From a virus, in the IMG/VR virus record IMGVR_UViG_3300021598_001001, positions 1-64,000 of that record: 64,000 bases of DNA; one strand, given 5' to 3'. The notes under the pieces were generated by a model. The model ran no database searches. It was not told the DNA's origin and saw only the letters and a list, made by a program, of their open reading frames with translations. Positions within the stretch are counted from its first letter, which is position 1. Every line of letters starts with the position of its first letter. Position numbers and translations under genes: made by a program. Below are positions 54,467-63,797 of this stretch, in pieces.

Positions 54467-57400
54467 ATGCCCCTAAGTAGATTAGAGAATTTCCTCAAAA
54501 ATGCTGAAGGTAATATTCTTTATGTAAACCCAGCAGACTTCGATGCTACAGATAGTTTTGAAAATAGAGGTAACTCGTTAACCAGACCCTTCAGAACAAT
54601 TCAAAGAGCATTAATTGAAGCGGCAAGATTTTCATACAGAGAAGGAAGAAATAACGATAAAATTGACACTACGACTATCTTAGTTTATCCAGGAACTCAC
54701 TATATTGATAATAGACCTGGACATTCTATTCAAAATGTAAGTGGATCAGCTGTATTTAAAAAATTAGTAAACGGTGCGTGGACTACTTCTGGTGCTACCT
54801 TAACGGAATTTGATGAAAATTCAAACTTTGATATCTTTGATGAAGATAATGATTTATACAAATATAACTCGGTAGAAGGCGGTACTATTTTACCAAGAGG
54901 AACATCAATCGTTGGATTAGACCTCCGTAAAACTAAAATTCGTCCATTATATGTACCAGATCCATATAACGATAATATTGCAAACTCCGCTATTTTCCGA
55001 GTAACTGGTACTTGTTACTTCACTGCTTTTACCATATTCGATGCTGATCCTTCAAGAGTCGCTTATAGGGATTCCACAACAGCAAAAGTAAATCCAAATT
55101 TCTCTCACCATAAGTTAACTTGTTTTGAATATGCTGATGGTGTTAATAAAGTAATCCTTGACTCAAATACTACGGGTCTAACTGACCTTGAAATGTATTA
55201 TTATAAAATTACTTATGCCTTTGGTGATACATCTGGTAGAGGTTTACCCAACTTCCCAGTAGCTACTGGAACTGATTTTGAACCTTCTATTGATGAATAT
55301 AGAATCGTTGGAGATCTTAGATCCGATGCTATTGGTATTACAAGCATAAAAGCAGGAGATGGTGTAGTCGCTACCAAGACTATTTCGGTTAAAACTTCAG
55401 AGTCTCATGGATTGTTTAAAGATACCCCAGTGCTAATTGCGGGTATTACTACGAACTTAGAGTCATATAATGGATCTTTCTTCGTAGCTGATGTATTAAG
55501 TGATACTGAATTTACCTATGTTTCTCCATCACAACCAACAGATCCACTACCAGATGTTGCTACATTTGTAAACTCATCAGTAATTGTAGAGTCTGATAGT
55601 ACATCTTCGGCTTCTCCATATATCTTCTCATGTACGTTGAGATCCGTTTATGGTATGAACGGTCTTCATGCAGATGGATCAAAAGCAACTGGATTTAAAT
55701 CCATGTTGACTGCACAATTTACTGGAATTTCTCTACAAAAAGATGATAATGCATTTATACTTTATGATCCAGAAACTGGAATTTATAATGACAATTCCAC
55801 TGTAGCTGATAATGAAAAACCACTACACATAAATTCCAGAGCAATTTATAAGCCTAGTTACGAAAACGTACACATGAAGGCATCTAACAATGCCATTATT
55901 CAGTGCGTATCTATTTTTGCTATTGGTTATGCAAAACATTTCGTTTCCGAGTCTGGTGGAGACCAGTCCATTACAAACTCAAACTCAAACTTTGGTGCAA
56001 TTTCCCTAGAGTCTTCTGGATTTAGAGGAGAATCTTTTGACAGAGATGATGTAGGATACATCACACACGTTATTCCACCAAGAGAACCTGCTCCAAGAAC
56101 TTCAGCAGTTACTTGGTTACCTCTTGACGCACTAAAAATTGTCTCTGCTGCAACAACAAGTAGATTATACATTGCAAATTACAAATCTGCAGATATTCCA
56201 CCACCAAGCCAAATTGACAGTTATAAGGTAGGTGGAAAAAGAGGAGAAGAGTTATACTTCTCTACAATTATTGGTATAGCTCAGAGTACATTCTCTTCTC
56301 CAGTATTGATGCAAGTTCCTTCTGGAATTAGTACATCGGCTGAAAAGATCTATACCGTTGGTAGATCAGCAGGTATTAATAGTATTTCATCAAATATTAT
56401 TACTCTTACCTCAAATCACCAGTTATTTAATGGAGAAAAAGTAAGAATTTATAGTGATACAGGAGAACTCCCATCAAACGTACAAAATAATAAAATTTAT
56501 TATGCATTAACTAATGGTGTAGCATCTAATCAAATTAAACTCTCATCTACATTAAATGATGCCAACTCTGGAAATAATATTACTGGAATTTCAAATGGAG
56601 GGGGAGTAATAACTATTCTAAGTACTGTTTCTGATAAAAATCCAGGAGATGCAGGACACCCAATTCAATATGATACAACTGAAAGACAGTGGTATGTACA
56701 AAGTTCCCCAACAACTTCAACTAATAAAATTTACGATGCAATTGTAGGAATCGGAACTAGTGTTCTTGGAGAAGTTACAGGTGCATGTTACATCTTAAGA
56801 AGAGTAGACAATAGAGGTATTGATGAAAGAATTTATAGATTACGTTACGTAATTCCAAAAGAATATCTTAATGCTAGACCACCAACAGATGGATTTATTC
56901 TTCAGGAAACAAAATCAGCTGGTATTGGAAGTGCTTCGTTTGTAAGTTCAAACGTAGAAGATCCCACACAACTAAAAAATCCAAAGATAATACTAGATGC
57001 ATCATACCTATCAGGAACCGCAACAATCAAAACAGAGTTACCACATAACTTAGTTGCTGGGGACCTAGTAAAAATAACCAATGTTGTAAGTAGTAATAAT
57101 ACAACTGGTTCTAATGAAATACCATACAATGGTAGTTTTATAGTCAATGAAGTTCTAGGTCCAAGAGAATTTAATTATATTGGATTAACAAGTAGTCCAG
57201 GAACGTTCTTAAATCAGACAAACCAAAGAACCACACAACAACAAATTGAAGCTCTACCTACAGTACAAAGAGAAAAATACAAAGAAAGTATTTTCATCTA
57301 TAGAAGTACAGAAATTAAAAAACATATTCCAGGTTCTGATGGCCAGGATGGAATTTATAACTTAACAGCGATTTGTGGAAGTATTAGACCAGAAACCTCT

Positions 57401-60400
57401 GTTGGATTTGGTTTAAGTGAGAAAAGGTTCAATCAAGACGTAAGAAATTTATATCCACAACAAGATAGAGATAATTTCAATTCAGATCCACTACCATCTA
57501 CAAGTTTTGCAGATCTCGATCCACTAGGAAAAATTAGTACTAATGATAAGAGACTCTCAATTACCAAAGAAGCTCTAAACATTTTCCTTGAAAATAATAG
57601 AATAGGATATGCAATTACCGGTGCAACTGTAAGTGGAGTTGGTAATACTACAATTACATTATATACAAATGTTGAACATGGTTTAAACCAGATTAAATCT
57701 TTATCATTGATTAATCCTGGGGCAGGATATAATAATAGTGCTGGTGTTACTAGTACAATATACTCTGCTGACTTAGTTAATGGTAGTATAAATGGCGAAG
57801 GTGCATCCGTAAAAGCAAACATCTCAGTAGGTAATACTATTACTAGTATTTCATTAGTAAATGGTGGTTGTGCTTATGGTGTTGGAAATACCATGACCAT
57901 ATCAGCTTCTCCTGCTGGTTCCCCAACAACATCTGCCGTAGTACAAGTAACAGAAATATTTGATAACGTCGGTGATACCTTAGAACTGTCTGGATTTGTT
58001 AATCCTGCATATAATGGAATTTTTAGAATTTTATCTGTACCAAATTCCAGATCTGTTCAAATTTTAAATACTGGATTAGGAACAGATTCAAGTGCTGCAG
58101 CATACAGACAAAGAACAGACTCCAGATATCCAATAGCCACATTAGTTTCCAATGGGGTCGGTATAACCACTATATCATACACTAAAGAAACTGGTATAGC
58201 GACAGTAACATGTTTAAGTGCTCATGGACTCATTCCAGGAAATACTTTCAAACTGGTTGGAACAGGAAGTACATTCTTCAGTGAAAAATTCTTTGTAAAT
58301 GAATCTGTTGGCATTAATACATTTAATTTTAGTGCAGGAATTTCCACAATTTCTCATACTACTTCTTCAAGTGGAATGACCGTACACAAATATGGAATTT
58401 CTGCTAATGCAAGGGCTTTAGGAGCTGGTGAGGAGAATTTAGGTGGAAGAGGATCATACATTTATGCAGGAATTACTACAACTCTAAGTGGAAATATTAG
58501 TAATACTACGACGACATTATCTCTAACATCTGCAAATGGATTCAAAAAGGGTGATTATATTTTAATCAACTCCGAAATTTTAAGAATTACTTCAGATCCA
58601 GTAGGAAATTCAATCACCGTATCTAGAGGACAATTCTCTACTTCAGTTTCATCTGCACTTTCTGGATCTTCTGTTAGAAAGATCCGTGTCTTGCCTATGG
58701 AAATTCGCAGACACTCTATTCTTCGTGCATCTGGCCATACTTTTGAATATCTTGGATATGGTCCAGGTAACTATTCAACAGGTTTACCTGTAAAACAGAA
58801 TCGTGTGTTGAGTGAGGATGAGGTTCTAATCTCACAAGCAAGAGAACAAGATGGTGGTACTGTCGTTTACACTGGAATGAACGATAGAGGAGAGTTCTAT
58901 TCTGGTGCAACTAAAATTAATGGTGCAACAGGAGAAGAAACTGTTATTGAGGCTCCTATTGTTACATTTTTTGGAGAAGATGAGACCGACACTGACGTTA
59001 ATAATAAACTCAGTGGAGTTTTTGATGATTTAGTTGTAAAAGAAAGAATTACTATTGAAGGTGGTGAAAACAATAACCAAACATCACAGTTCTATGGTCC
59101 TGTAAACTTTGGACAAAAAGTTACTTGTGCTTCAGAAGATGGACTTGAGACAAGAGATCTATTTGTAAAGGGTATCGCATCACAACCAAAACTCATAACT
59201 GTTGGACTTGCAACTCCTACAGATCCTAAGAAACCTGGTGATATTTCACTCCTAGCAACTCCAACTCCATCTGGATACATTGGACATGTTTATGCTGATG
59301 GAGATTGGCGTCGTTGGGGATTAATTTCTCAACAAAAAGATAGAAACTTCTTAAAATTTGATCAAATTGGTGTAGGATCAAGTGAAGGAGTATACAACTT
59401 TACTGATGCTGCAGAAGTTAATGGTACTTTGAAGGTTAAGAATCTTTATGTGGGTGGTGCGGTTACGTTTGCATCCAATCAGGCATTCACAGCTGTTACC
59501 TATGAAGACATTACTGTTACAAATCAAATTAACTATGCAGGAACTGGATCATCAACTTATACAATCAGACATCCAGATGCTACATCTATTGCACAATTCC
59601 AAAACATAGAAGTTACTGGAACTGCTGCAACATTTACAACTGCAAGAGTAAGACTAGAGAATTCTCTAAATTCCGTTTTTGCTGGAGTATCTACTTTTGC
59701 TGGAACGGTTGAAATAGGAAATCTTGTATGTAGTGCAGGAATTCTAACTGTATTTGAATTAAGAGGAAATCAGATCGGTATTGATACAATAACTGTAAGA
59801 AACAATGCTTTCATAACATCAGGTATTGTAACTAACTTATATACGAATGTTTCTTCTGCAACCAGTTTCTTCGGATATGTGGGTGTTATTACATCTCTAA
59901 CTGGTCTTGCATGTACATTCACAAATGTTAATGGTACAAATGGATTCCTTAGTGGTCTTCGTGCAACTTCATCATTTGCAACACCAAATGCTTTCGTTAA
60001 TGTTGGAGTAACCACAACACTTTCCGGAACAAGTTTAACTTATACCAGATCTTCAATTGGTTTAGCTACCATCACGAACTTAAATTCTACTGACTGGATT
60101 GGAGCTCCAACTGCTTATATAAATTCAGGACTTGTAACTGCGATTACCGCAAATTATATTGGCGGTGGTTTAGGTGGAAATCCACTATCTATTTCAGTCA
60201 ATAGTGGTGTTATCACATCTCTAACTGGAACCGCAGCAACATTCACAAGTGTAAGAGCATCTTCTAGTTTAGTTTCTAATGATCTGGTATCATCTCCAGT
60301 AGGTGTTATTACAGCATTAAGTGGAGATAGAGCAAACTATACTGGTATTGTTACTGCACAAAGGTACGAATCAACAGTTGCAACTGGAGCTCCACCAATA

Positions 60401-61048
60401 GTTGTTGCTTCAACTACAAAAGTAACTAATCTGAACGCAGATTTACTGGATGGTTTAGATGAATCAACATTCTTAAGAAGAACAAATGATGTATGGCATA
60501 CCAGTCAAGATGGTGATAATAGATTCTATTTCACAACAGACGGAAAAACTTTATATGGATCTGCAAATGGACATGAGTTTAGAAACAGTTCAGATTCTGC
60601 TAGTTTCATCATAAACAATGATGGAACAGTAAACTTTAGTTCAACTGCAGTATTATCTTCTAATGGAATAACTGCTACAACAAACGCTCTTGTTGATAAG
60701 GTCATTTTAAAGAACTATGCAGAAAGACTCGTAAATGTTGGAAATACTGGTAGTGCTACAACACTAAATCTTGCCGATGGTAATTTCTTCGCTGCAACAT
60801 TAAATGCTAACTGTACTTTCACTTTCTCTTTAGGAGTTAATAACGCTTCTGCAACGAGTTTCACATTATTATTAACAAATGATGGTACTTCAGGTAGATC
60901 AATTGTATGGCCTGCCAGTGTTAAGTGGCCAAACTCAACCGTTCCAACAAGAACCACATCAGCAAATCGTTCGGATGTTTATACGTTCTTCACTACTAAT
61001 GGAGGTGCAAACTGGTATGGTGCCTTAGCACTATATAATTATGCATAA
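54467..61048 (+). CDS. Very large tail fibre/virion structural protein
   Basis: 2193 residues, the largest gene here. The N-terminal ~110 (NILYVNPADFDATDSFENRG, PFRTIQRALIEAARF, LVYPGTHYIDNRPG) resemble the opening of a right-handed beta-helix. Several hundred residues of strand-rich Ser/Gly/Ile sequence follow, including GAGYNNSAGVTST and GGCAYGVGNTMTI repeats of the type seen in gp53 and gp5. Near the end NLNADLLDGLDESTFL is the LDG motif common in fibre repeats. The last ~120 residues (ERLVNVGNTGSATTLNLADG onwards to GGANWYGALALYNYA) form a fibre tip-like domain. Likely a trimeric long fibre or adsorption structure; no chaperone autocleavage motif is evident. Confidence 0.8.
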   Translation: MPLSRLENFLKNAEGNILYVNPADFDATDSFENRGNSLTRPFRTIQRALIEAARFSYREGRNNDKIDTTTILVYPGTHYIDNRPGHSIQNVSGSAVFKKLVNGAWTTSGATLTEFDENSNFDIFDEDNDLYKYNSVEGGTILPRGTSIVGLDLRKTKIRPLYVPDPYNDNIANSAIFRVTGTCYFTAFTIFDADPSRVAYRDSTTAKVNPNFSHHKLTCFEYADGVNKVILDSNTTGLTDLEMYYYKITYAFGDTSGRGLPNFPVATGTDFEPSIDEYRIVGDLRSDAIGITSIKAGDGVVATKTISVKTSESHGLFKDTPVLIAGITTNLESYNGSFFVADVLSDTEFTYVSPSQPTDPLPDVATFVNSSVIVESDSTSSASPYIFSCTLRSVYGMNGLHADGSKATGFKSMLTAQFTGISLQKDDNAFILYDPETGIYNDNSTVADNEKPLHINSRAIYKPSYENVHMKASNNAIIQCVSIFAIGYAKHFVSESGGDQSITNSNSNFGAISLESSGFRGESFDRDDVGYITHVIPPREPAPRTSAVTWLPLDALKIVSAATTSRLYIANYKSADIPPPSQIDSYKVGGKRGEELYFSTIIGIAQSTFSSPVLMQVPSGISTSAEKIYTVGRSAGINSISSNIITLTSNHQLFNGEKVRIYSDTGELPSNVQNNKIYYALTNGVASNQIKLSSTLNDANSGNNITGISNGGGVITILSTVSDKNPGDAGHPIQYDTTERQWYVQSSPTTSTNKIYDAIVGIGTSVLGEVTGACYILRRVDNRGIDERIYRLRYVIPKEYLNARPPTDGFILQETKSAGIGSASFVSSNVEDPTQLKNPKIILDASYLSGTATIKTELPHNLVAGDLVKITNVVSSNNTTGSNEIPYNGSFIVNEVLGPREFNYIGLTSSPGTFLNQTNQRTTQQQIEALPTVQREKYKESIFIYRSTEIKKHIPGSDGQDGIYNLTAICGSIRPETSVGFGLSEKRFNQDVRNLYPQQDRDNFNSDPLPSTSFADLDPLGKISTNDKRLSITKEALNIFLENNRIGYAITGATVSGVGNTTITLYTNVEHGLNQIKSLSLINPGAGYNNSAGVTSTIYSADLVNGSINGEGASVKANISVGNTITSISLVNGGCAYGVGNTMTISASPAGSPTTSAVVQVTEIFDNVGDTLELSGFVNPAYNGIFRILSVPNSRSVQILNTGLGTDSSAAAYRQRTDSRYPIATLVSNGVGITTISYTKETGIATVTCLSAHGLIPGNTFKLVGTGSTFFSEKFFVNESVGINTFNFSAGISTISHTTSSSGMTVHKYGISANARALGAGEENLGGRGSYIYAGITTTLSGNISNTTTTLSLTSANGFKKGDYILINSEILRITSDPVGNSITVSRGQFSTSVSSALSGSSVRKIRVLPMEIRRHSILRASGHTFEYLGYGPGNYSTGLPVKQNRVLSEDEVLISQAREQDGGTVVYTGMNDRGEFYSGATKINGATGEETVIEAPIVTFFGEDETDTDVNNKLSGVFDDLVVKERITIEGGENNNQTSQFYGPVNFGQKVTCASEDGLETRDLFVKGIASQPKLITVGLATPTDPKKPGDISLLATPTPSGYIGHVYADGDWRRWGLISQQKDRNFLKFDQIGVGSSEGVYNFTDAAEVNGTLKVKNLYVGGAVTFASNQAFTAVTYEDITVTNQINYAGTGSSTYTIRHPDATSIAQFQNIEVTGTAATFTTARVRLENSLNSVFAGVSTFAGTVEIGNLVCSAGILTVFELRGNQIGIDTITVRNNAFITSGIVTNLYTNVSSATSFFGYVGVITSLTGLACTFTNVNGTNGFLSGLRATSSFATPNAFVNVGVTTTLSGTSLTYTRSSIGLATITNLNSTDWIGAPTAYINSGLVTAITANYIGGGLGGNPLSISVNSGVITSLTGTAATFTSVRASSSLVSNDLVSSPVGVITALSGDRANYTGIVTAQRYESTVATGAPPIVVASTTKVTNLNADLLDGLDESTFLRRTNDVWHTSQDGDNRFYFTTDGKTLYGSANGHEFRNSSDSASFIINNDGTVNFSSTAVLSSNGITATTNALVDKVILKNYAERLVNVGNTGSATTLNLADGNFFAATLNANCTFTFSLGVNNASATSFTLLLTNDGTSGRSIVWPASVKWPNSTVPTRTTSANRSDVYTFFTTNGGANWYGALALYNYA

Positions 61049-61057
61049 TTGATCTAA

Positions 61058-61651
61058 ATGATGGATATTAAATACTTAGATTTTATAGGGATGTACTCAG
61101 AAGTATATCCCGATGGATTTTGCAATCATGTAATTAATGAATTTGAAAAGTTAATAACTGCAGGACATTGTGGAAATCGTCAAGATAATGAAGGAGTGAC
61201 AAAAACAAAAAAAGAAGATGTCTATTCTTTTTTAAACCTAAAAAATCACTTATTAAAACCCTTTAATGGTGTCCCAGTTGTCGATATTTTTTTTGAAGGT
61301 TTGCAAAAATGTTATGAAAGTTACACTGACCAATTTGACATTTTAAAAGGCATAAGTCTTAAATGTACTGCTATAAAAATTCAAAAAACAGTTCCAGGTG
61401 CAGGTTATCATGTTTGGCATTGTGAACAGGGAAGCGATCTTGGCGCTGACAGATGTTTGGTTTATTCGTTATATCTAAATGACATAGATGGTGCTGGGGA
61501 AACGGAATTCTTATATCAAAAACTAAGAATTGAACCAAAAGAAAATTGTATGATTATATGGCCAGCAGCATATACTCATACACATCGAGGAAATGTTGTT
61601 CATGGCAATAAATCCAAATATATAATAACAGGTTGGTTTTATTTGGATTAA
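61058..61651 (+). CDS. 2OG/Fe(II) oxygenase-like protein with His-x-Glu
   Basis: 197 residues. GYHVWHCEQGSDLGADRCLV gives His-x-Glu instead of the usual His-x-Asp, then VYSLYLNDIDGAGETEFLYQ. NCMIIWPAAYTHTHRGNVVH provides the distal His, and Lys in GNKSKYIITGWFYLD stands where Arg is usual. This is the form seen in phage prolyl-hydroxylase-like genes beside fibres. It lies between two fibre genes and could hydroxylate a fibre protein; that is inference from position. Confidence 0.7.
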   Translation: MMDIKYLDFIGMYSEVYPDGFCNHVINEFEKLITAGHCGNRQDNEGVTKTKKEDVYSFLNLKNHLLKPFNGVPVVDIFFEGLQKCYESYTDQFDILKGISLKCTAIKIQKTVPGAGYHVWHCEQGSDLGADRCLVYSLYLNDIDGAGETEFLYQKLRIEPKENCMIIWPAAYTHTHRGNVVHGNKSKYIITGWFYLD

Positions 61652-61655
61652 AAAG

Positions 61656-62774
61656 ATGCCTATAACCAGAGACATTTTCAGAGCAACAATGGAAGGTGGT
61701 GGAAGTGTAACTTTCATTGCTCCTGACACTTCAAATTTTGAAACTACCTGGACAACACCTGCGAAAATTTCAAAAGTTTCTGTTGAAGGTGAAGGTGGTG
61801 TTGGAAATCCAGGTGGTGAAGGAATTGCTGGATCTGGAGGAAATGCTGGTGTAGGTAATGATGGAAACGCAGGCCGCTGCGGTGGTGGCGGAGGTGGTGG
61901 TGGTGCATGTTCAACCGCAGGAGATTTTAGAACCCAAGATGGTGCCTCAGGAAATCCCGGTACTTTTCCTGGAGGAGGTGGAGGTGCTGGAGGAGCAAAA
62001 CGAGCTTCACTAAGTTACGGTACTTCCCCTAGACCCTCAGCAACTGCCACTGCAGGTTCTTCTGGTGGTGGCGGTACAAATGGAAATCCAGGCACTACTA
62101 CTTCTGCAGGTTCTGGTGGTTCTGGTGGTTTTGGTCCTAGTGGTAACCCAGGAAGAGCTAGTACTGTTTTTGGAATATCCTTTCCAGGGGGAGCTGGAGG
62201 TTCTGGTGGATCCGGAAATAATGGTACTCCAGGAACTAATGGTGGGGCTGGTACTGGTGGAGCCGGTGGTTCTGGTGGTGGCGGCGGCGGAGCTGGAAGT
62301 ATTAATGCTGGAACATTTACTTCGGCTAGTGGAAATACTAGTTTCGGTGGTCCTGGTGGATTGGGAGCAGGAGACATATTTCCCGTAGTTTCATCCAGAA
62401 CAGGAAATCCTGGAGGCAGTGGACCCGGAAGAACGGGTACAGGTACTGCGACTGGCGGAGGAGGTGGAGGCGGCGGCTTCGCGGCCGACGGTCAACGTGG
62501 CGGCGATGGTGGTTCAGGTGGATCAGTAACCCCACCAACAAATGCTCCACAGATCAAATCTGCTGGCGGTGGAGGAGGTGGAGGAGGTGCTTCAAATCCA
62601 GGTAATGCAGGATTTGATGGTGATTTTGGAAATCCAGGAGATTCTAATCCCGGTAATGATGGAAGTCCAGCAAATCCAACTACTGCAAGTGATATTGCAG
62701 TTACCCCTCTAACTAATTATCCAGTTTCTGTTGCTGCTGGTGGATACATAACAATCACTTGGGGTTCCCAATAA
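61656..62774 (+). CDS. Glycine-rich adhesin-like tail protein
   Basis: 372 residues. A strand-rich ~50-residue N-terminus (GGGSVTFIAPDTSNFETTWT) leads into ~300 residues dominated by Gly, Ser, Asn, Pro and Ala (GNPG and GGSGG units). Such sequence forms bundled polyglycine-II helices in the gp38 adhesin at the tip of S16-type phage fibres, and loops between the helices bind receptor. It ends VAAGGYITITWGSQ, a closing strand. Located after the long fibre gene. Codon choice is shifted to GGT/GGA with some GC-rich Gly runs. The adhesin function is inferred. Confidence 0.6.
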   Translation: MPITRDIFRATMEGGGSVTFIAPDTSNFETTWTTPAKISKVSVEGEGGVGNPGGEGIAGSGGNAGVGNDGNAGRCGGGGGGGGACSTAGDFRTQDGASGNPGTFPGGGGGAGGAKRASLSYGTSPRPSATATAGSSGGGGTNGNPGTTTSAGSGGSGGFGPSGNPGRASTVFGISFPGGAGGSGGSGNNGTPGTNGGAGTGGAGGSGGGGGGAGSINAGTFTSASGNTSFGGPGGLGAGDIFPVVSSRTGNPGGSGPGRTGTGTATGGGGGGGGFAADGQRGGDGGSGGSVTPPTNAPQIKSAGGGGGGGGASNPGNAGFDGDFGNPGDSNPGNDGSPANPTTASDIAVTPLTNYPVSVAAGGYITITWGSQ

Positions 62775-62777
62775 ATA
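62770..62777 (+). promoter_or_regulatory. T4-type late promoter motif AATAAATA
   Basis: AATAAATA, 23 bp before ATG 62801, overlapping the stop of the glycine-rich gene. Confidence 0.5.
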
Positions 62778-62800
62778 GAAGTACTTACTGAAAATTAATT

Positions 62801-63253
62801 ATGGCACCTAAGAAAACATCAAAAACAAGACAGAAAATCCATCAACTTTATGAAGAAAACGAACTCGCAAATTTAGAGTCAAATAGAAATAGAGCGAGAT
62901 CATTTTCAGTAGGAACAACCACTGGTGGAATCTTAGAAATAAGTATGAGAGGTGACTATTCTCATCTTTGGTATATACTCCAACCTGTAGAAGCTGTAGA
63001 GATAATTAACCAATTGGCAGCTGCAACTGGATTAGAAGTTGCGATGAGACCCAGACAAGATTTTGCCACTTGGAGAGGATGGGACACCGATACTCCAAAT
63101 GGTGCTTTTTGGGTGGGAGCTGCTGCTTGGCAACTAAAGGAAGAAGATAGACTTAAAATAGAGGAAACGAAAATGAAAAATATAAAATCAATTGAACCAG
63201 TAAATGAAAATGATGAAGTAAAAGAAGAAAGTGAAGTAAATGACGAAGAATGA
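62801..63253 (+). CDS. Hypothetical protein of the late region
   Basis: 150 residues. A basic start (MAPKKTSKTRQKIHQLYEEN) leads to a compact domain around ILEISMRGDYSHLWYILQPV and GWDTDTPNGAFWVGAAAWQL, then a highly acidic tail. It sits behind a late motif after the adhesin-like gene. Overlaps the next gene by 14 bp. No family recognised. Confidence 0.6.
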   Translation: MAPKKTSKTRQKIHQLYEENELANLESNRNRARSFSVGTTTGGILEISMRGDYSHLWYILQPVEAVEIINQLAAATGLEVAMRPRQDFATWRGWDTDTPNGAFWVGAAAWQLKEEDRLKIEETKMKNIKSIEPVNENDEVKEESEVNDEE

Positions 63254-63797
63254 TTTTTATGTTTTAGTAGATACTAATACGAAACAAATAATAAGTAAAT
63301 TAGAACCACTCCCAGAATACTGGAAAAATATAGCTGGCCTAACCAATTTTTCTGAAGAAGAATTAAAGGACTTAAGTTGGAGTGGGAATCCAGGTTTAGG
63401 ATGGATTAAAATAACTTCAGAATTATTGGAAGACTATAGTTCATCTCCAGAAAATTTAACTCTGAATAAAAATCATTTTAAACAAATTATTTCCGATCAT
63501 TTTGAATTAAAAAAGGAAATAGGTGTTACTTATAAAAATATAAGGTGTCCTGTTAATAAAACTACTATTTTTGATTTAAATATTAAAAATTTACAAGCCG
63601 ATCAAAGTCCAGAAAAAACATTTGTTTATAAGATAATAAACGATTATTATTCATTCCGTGCAGAAGAAATAAAAGAATTGTGTGATCTTATAAATCAACA
63701 TGATATTGAATTATCACTATCAGAAATGAACATTTTTAAAGAAATTGAATCTTGTTCGACAGTACACGAGCTATCTAAAATTAATTATGATCTCTGA
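63240..63797 (+). CDS. Hypothetical fibre-region protein
   Basis: 185 residues. DFYVLVDTNTKQIISKLEPL and NIAGLTNFSEEELKDLSWSG, followed by NPGLGWIKI, resemble small proteins that accompany tail fibres and may be assembly chaperones. Helical C-terminal part. It overlaps the next gene by 11 bp. Function inferred from location. Confidence 0.55.
   Translation: MTKNDFYVLVDTNTKQIISKLEPLPEYWKNIAGLTNFSEEELKDLSWSGNPGLGWIKITSELLEDYSSSPENLTLNKNHFKQIISDHFELKKEIGVTYKNIRCPVNKTTIFDLNIKNLQADQSPEKTFVYKIINDYYSFRAEEIKELCDLINQHDIELSLSEMNIFKEIESCSTVHELSKINYDL

Noticed and set aside
62015-62550. Pro-rich minus-strand and Val/Leu-rich plus-strand frames in the glycine-rich gene
   Set aside because: Composition is a by-product of GGN-rich codons in the real gene; no start signals.
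61860-62580. Tandem repeat or CRISPR-like array
   Set aside because: The repetition is at codon level in a Gly-rich protein. There are no spaced identical direct repeats.
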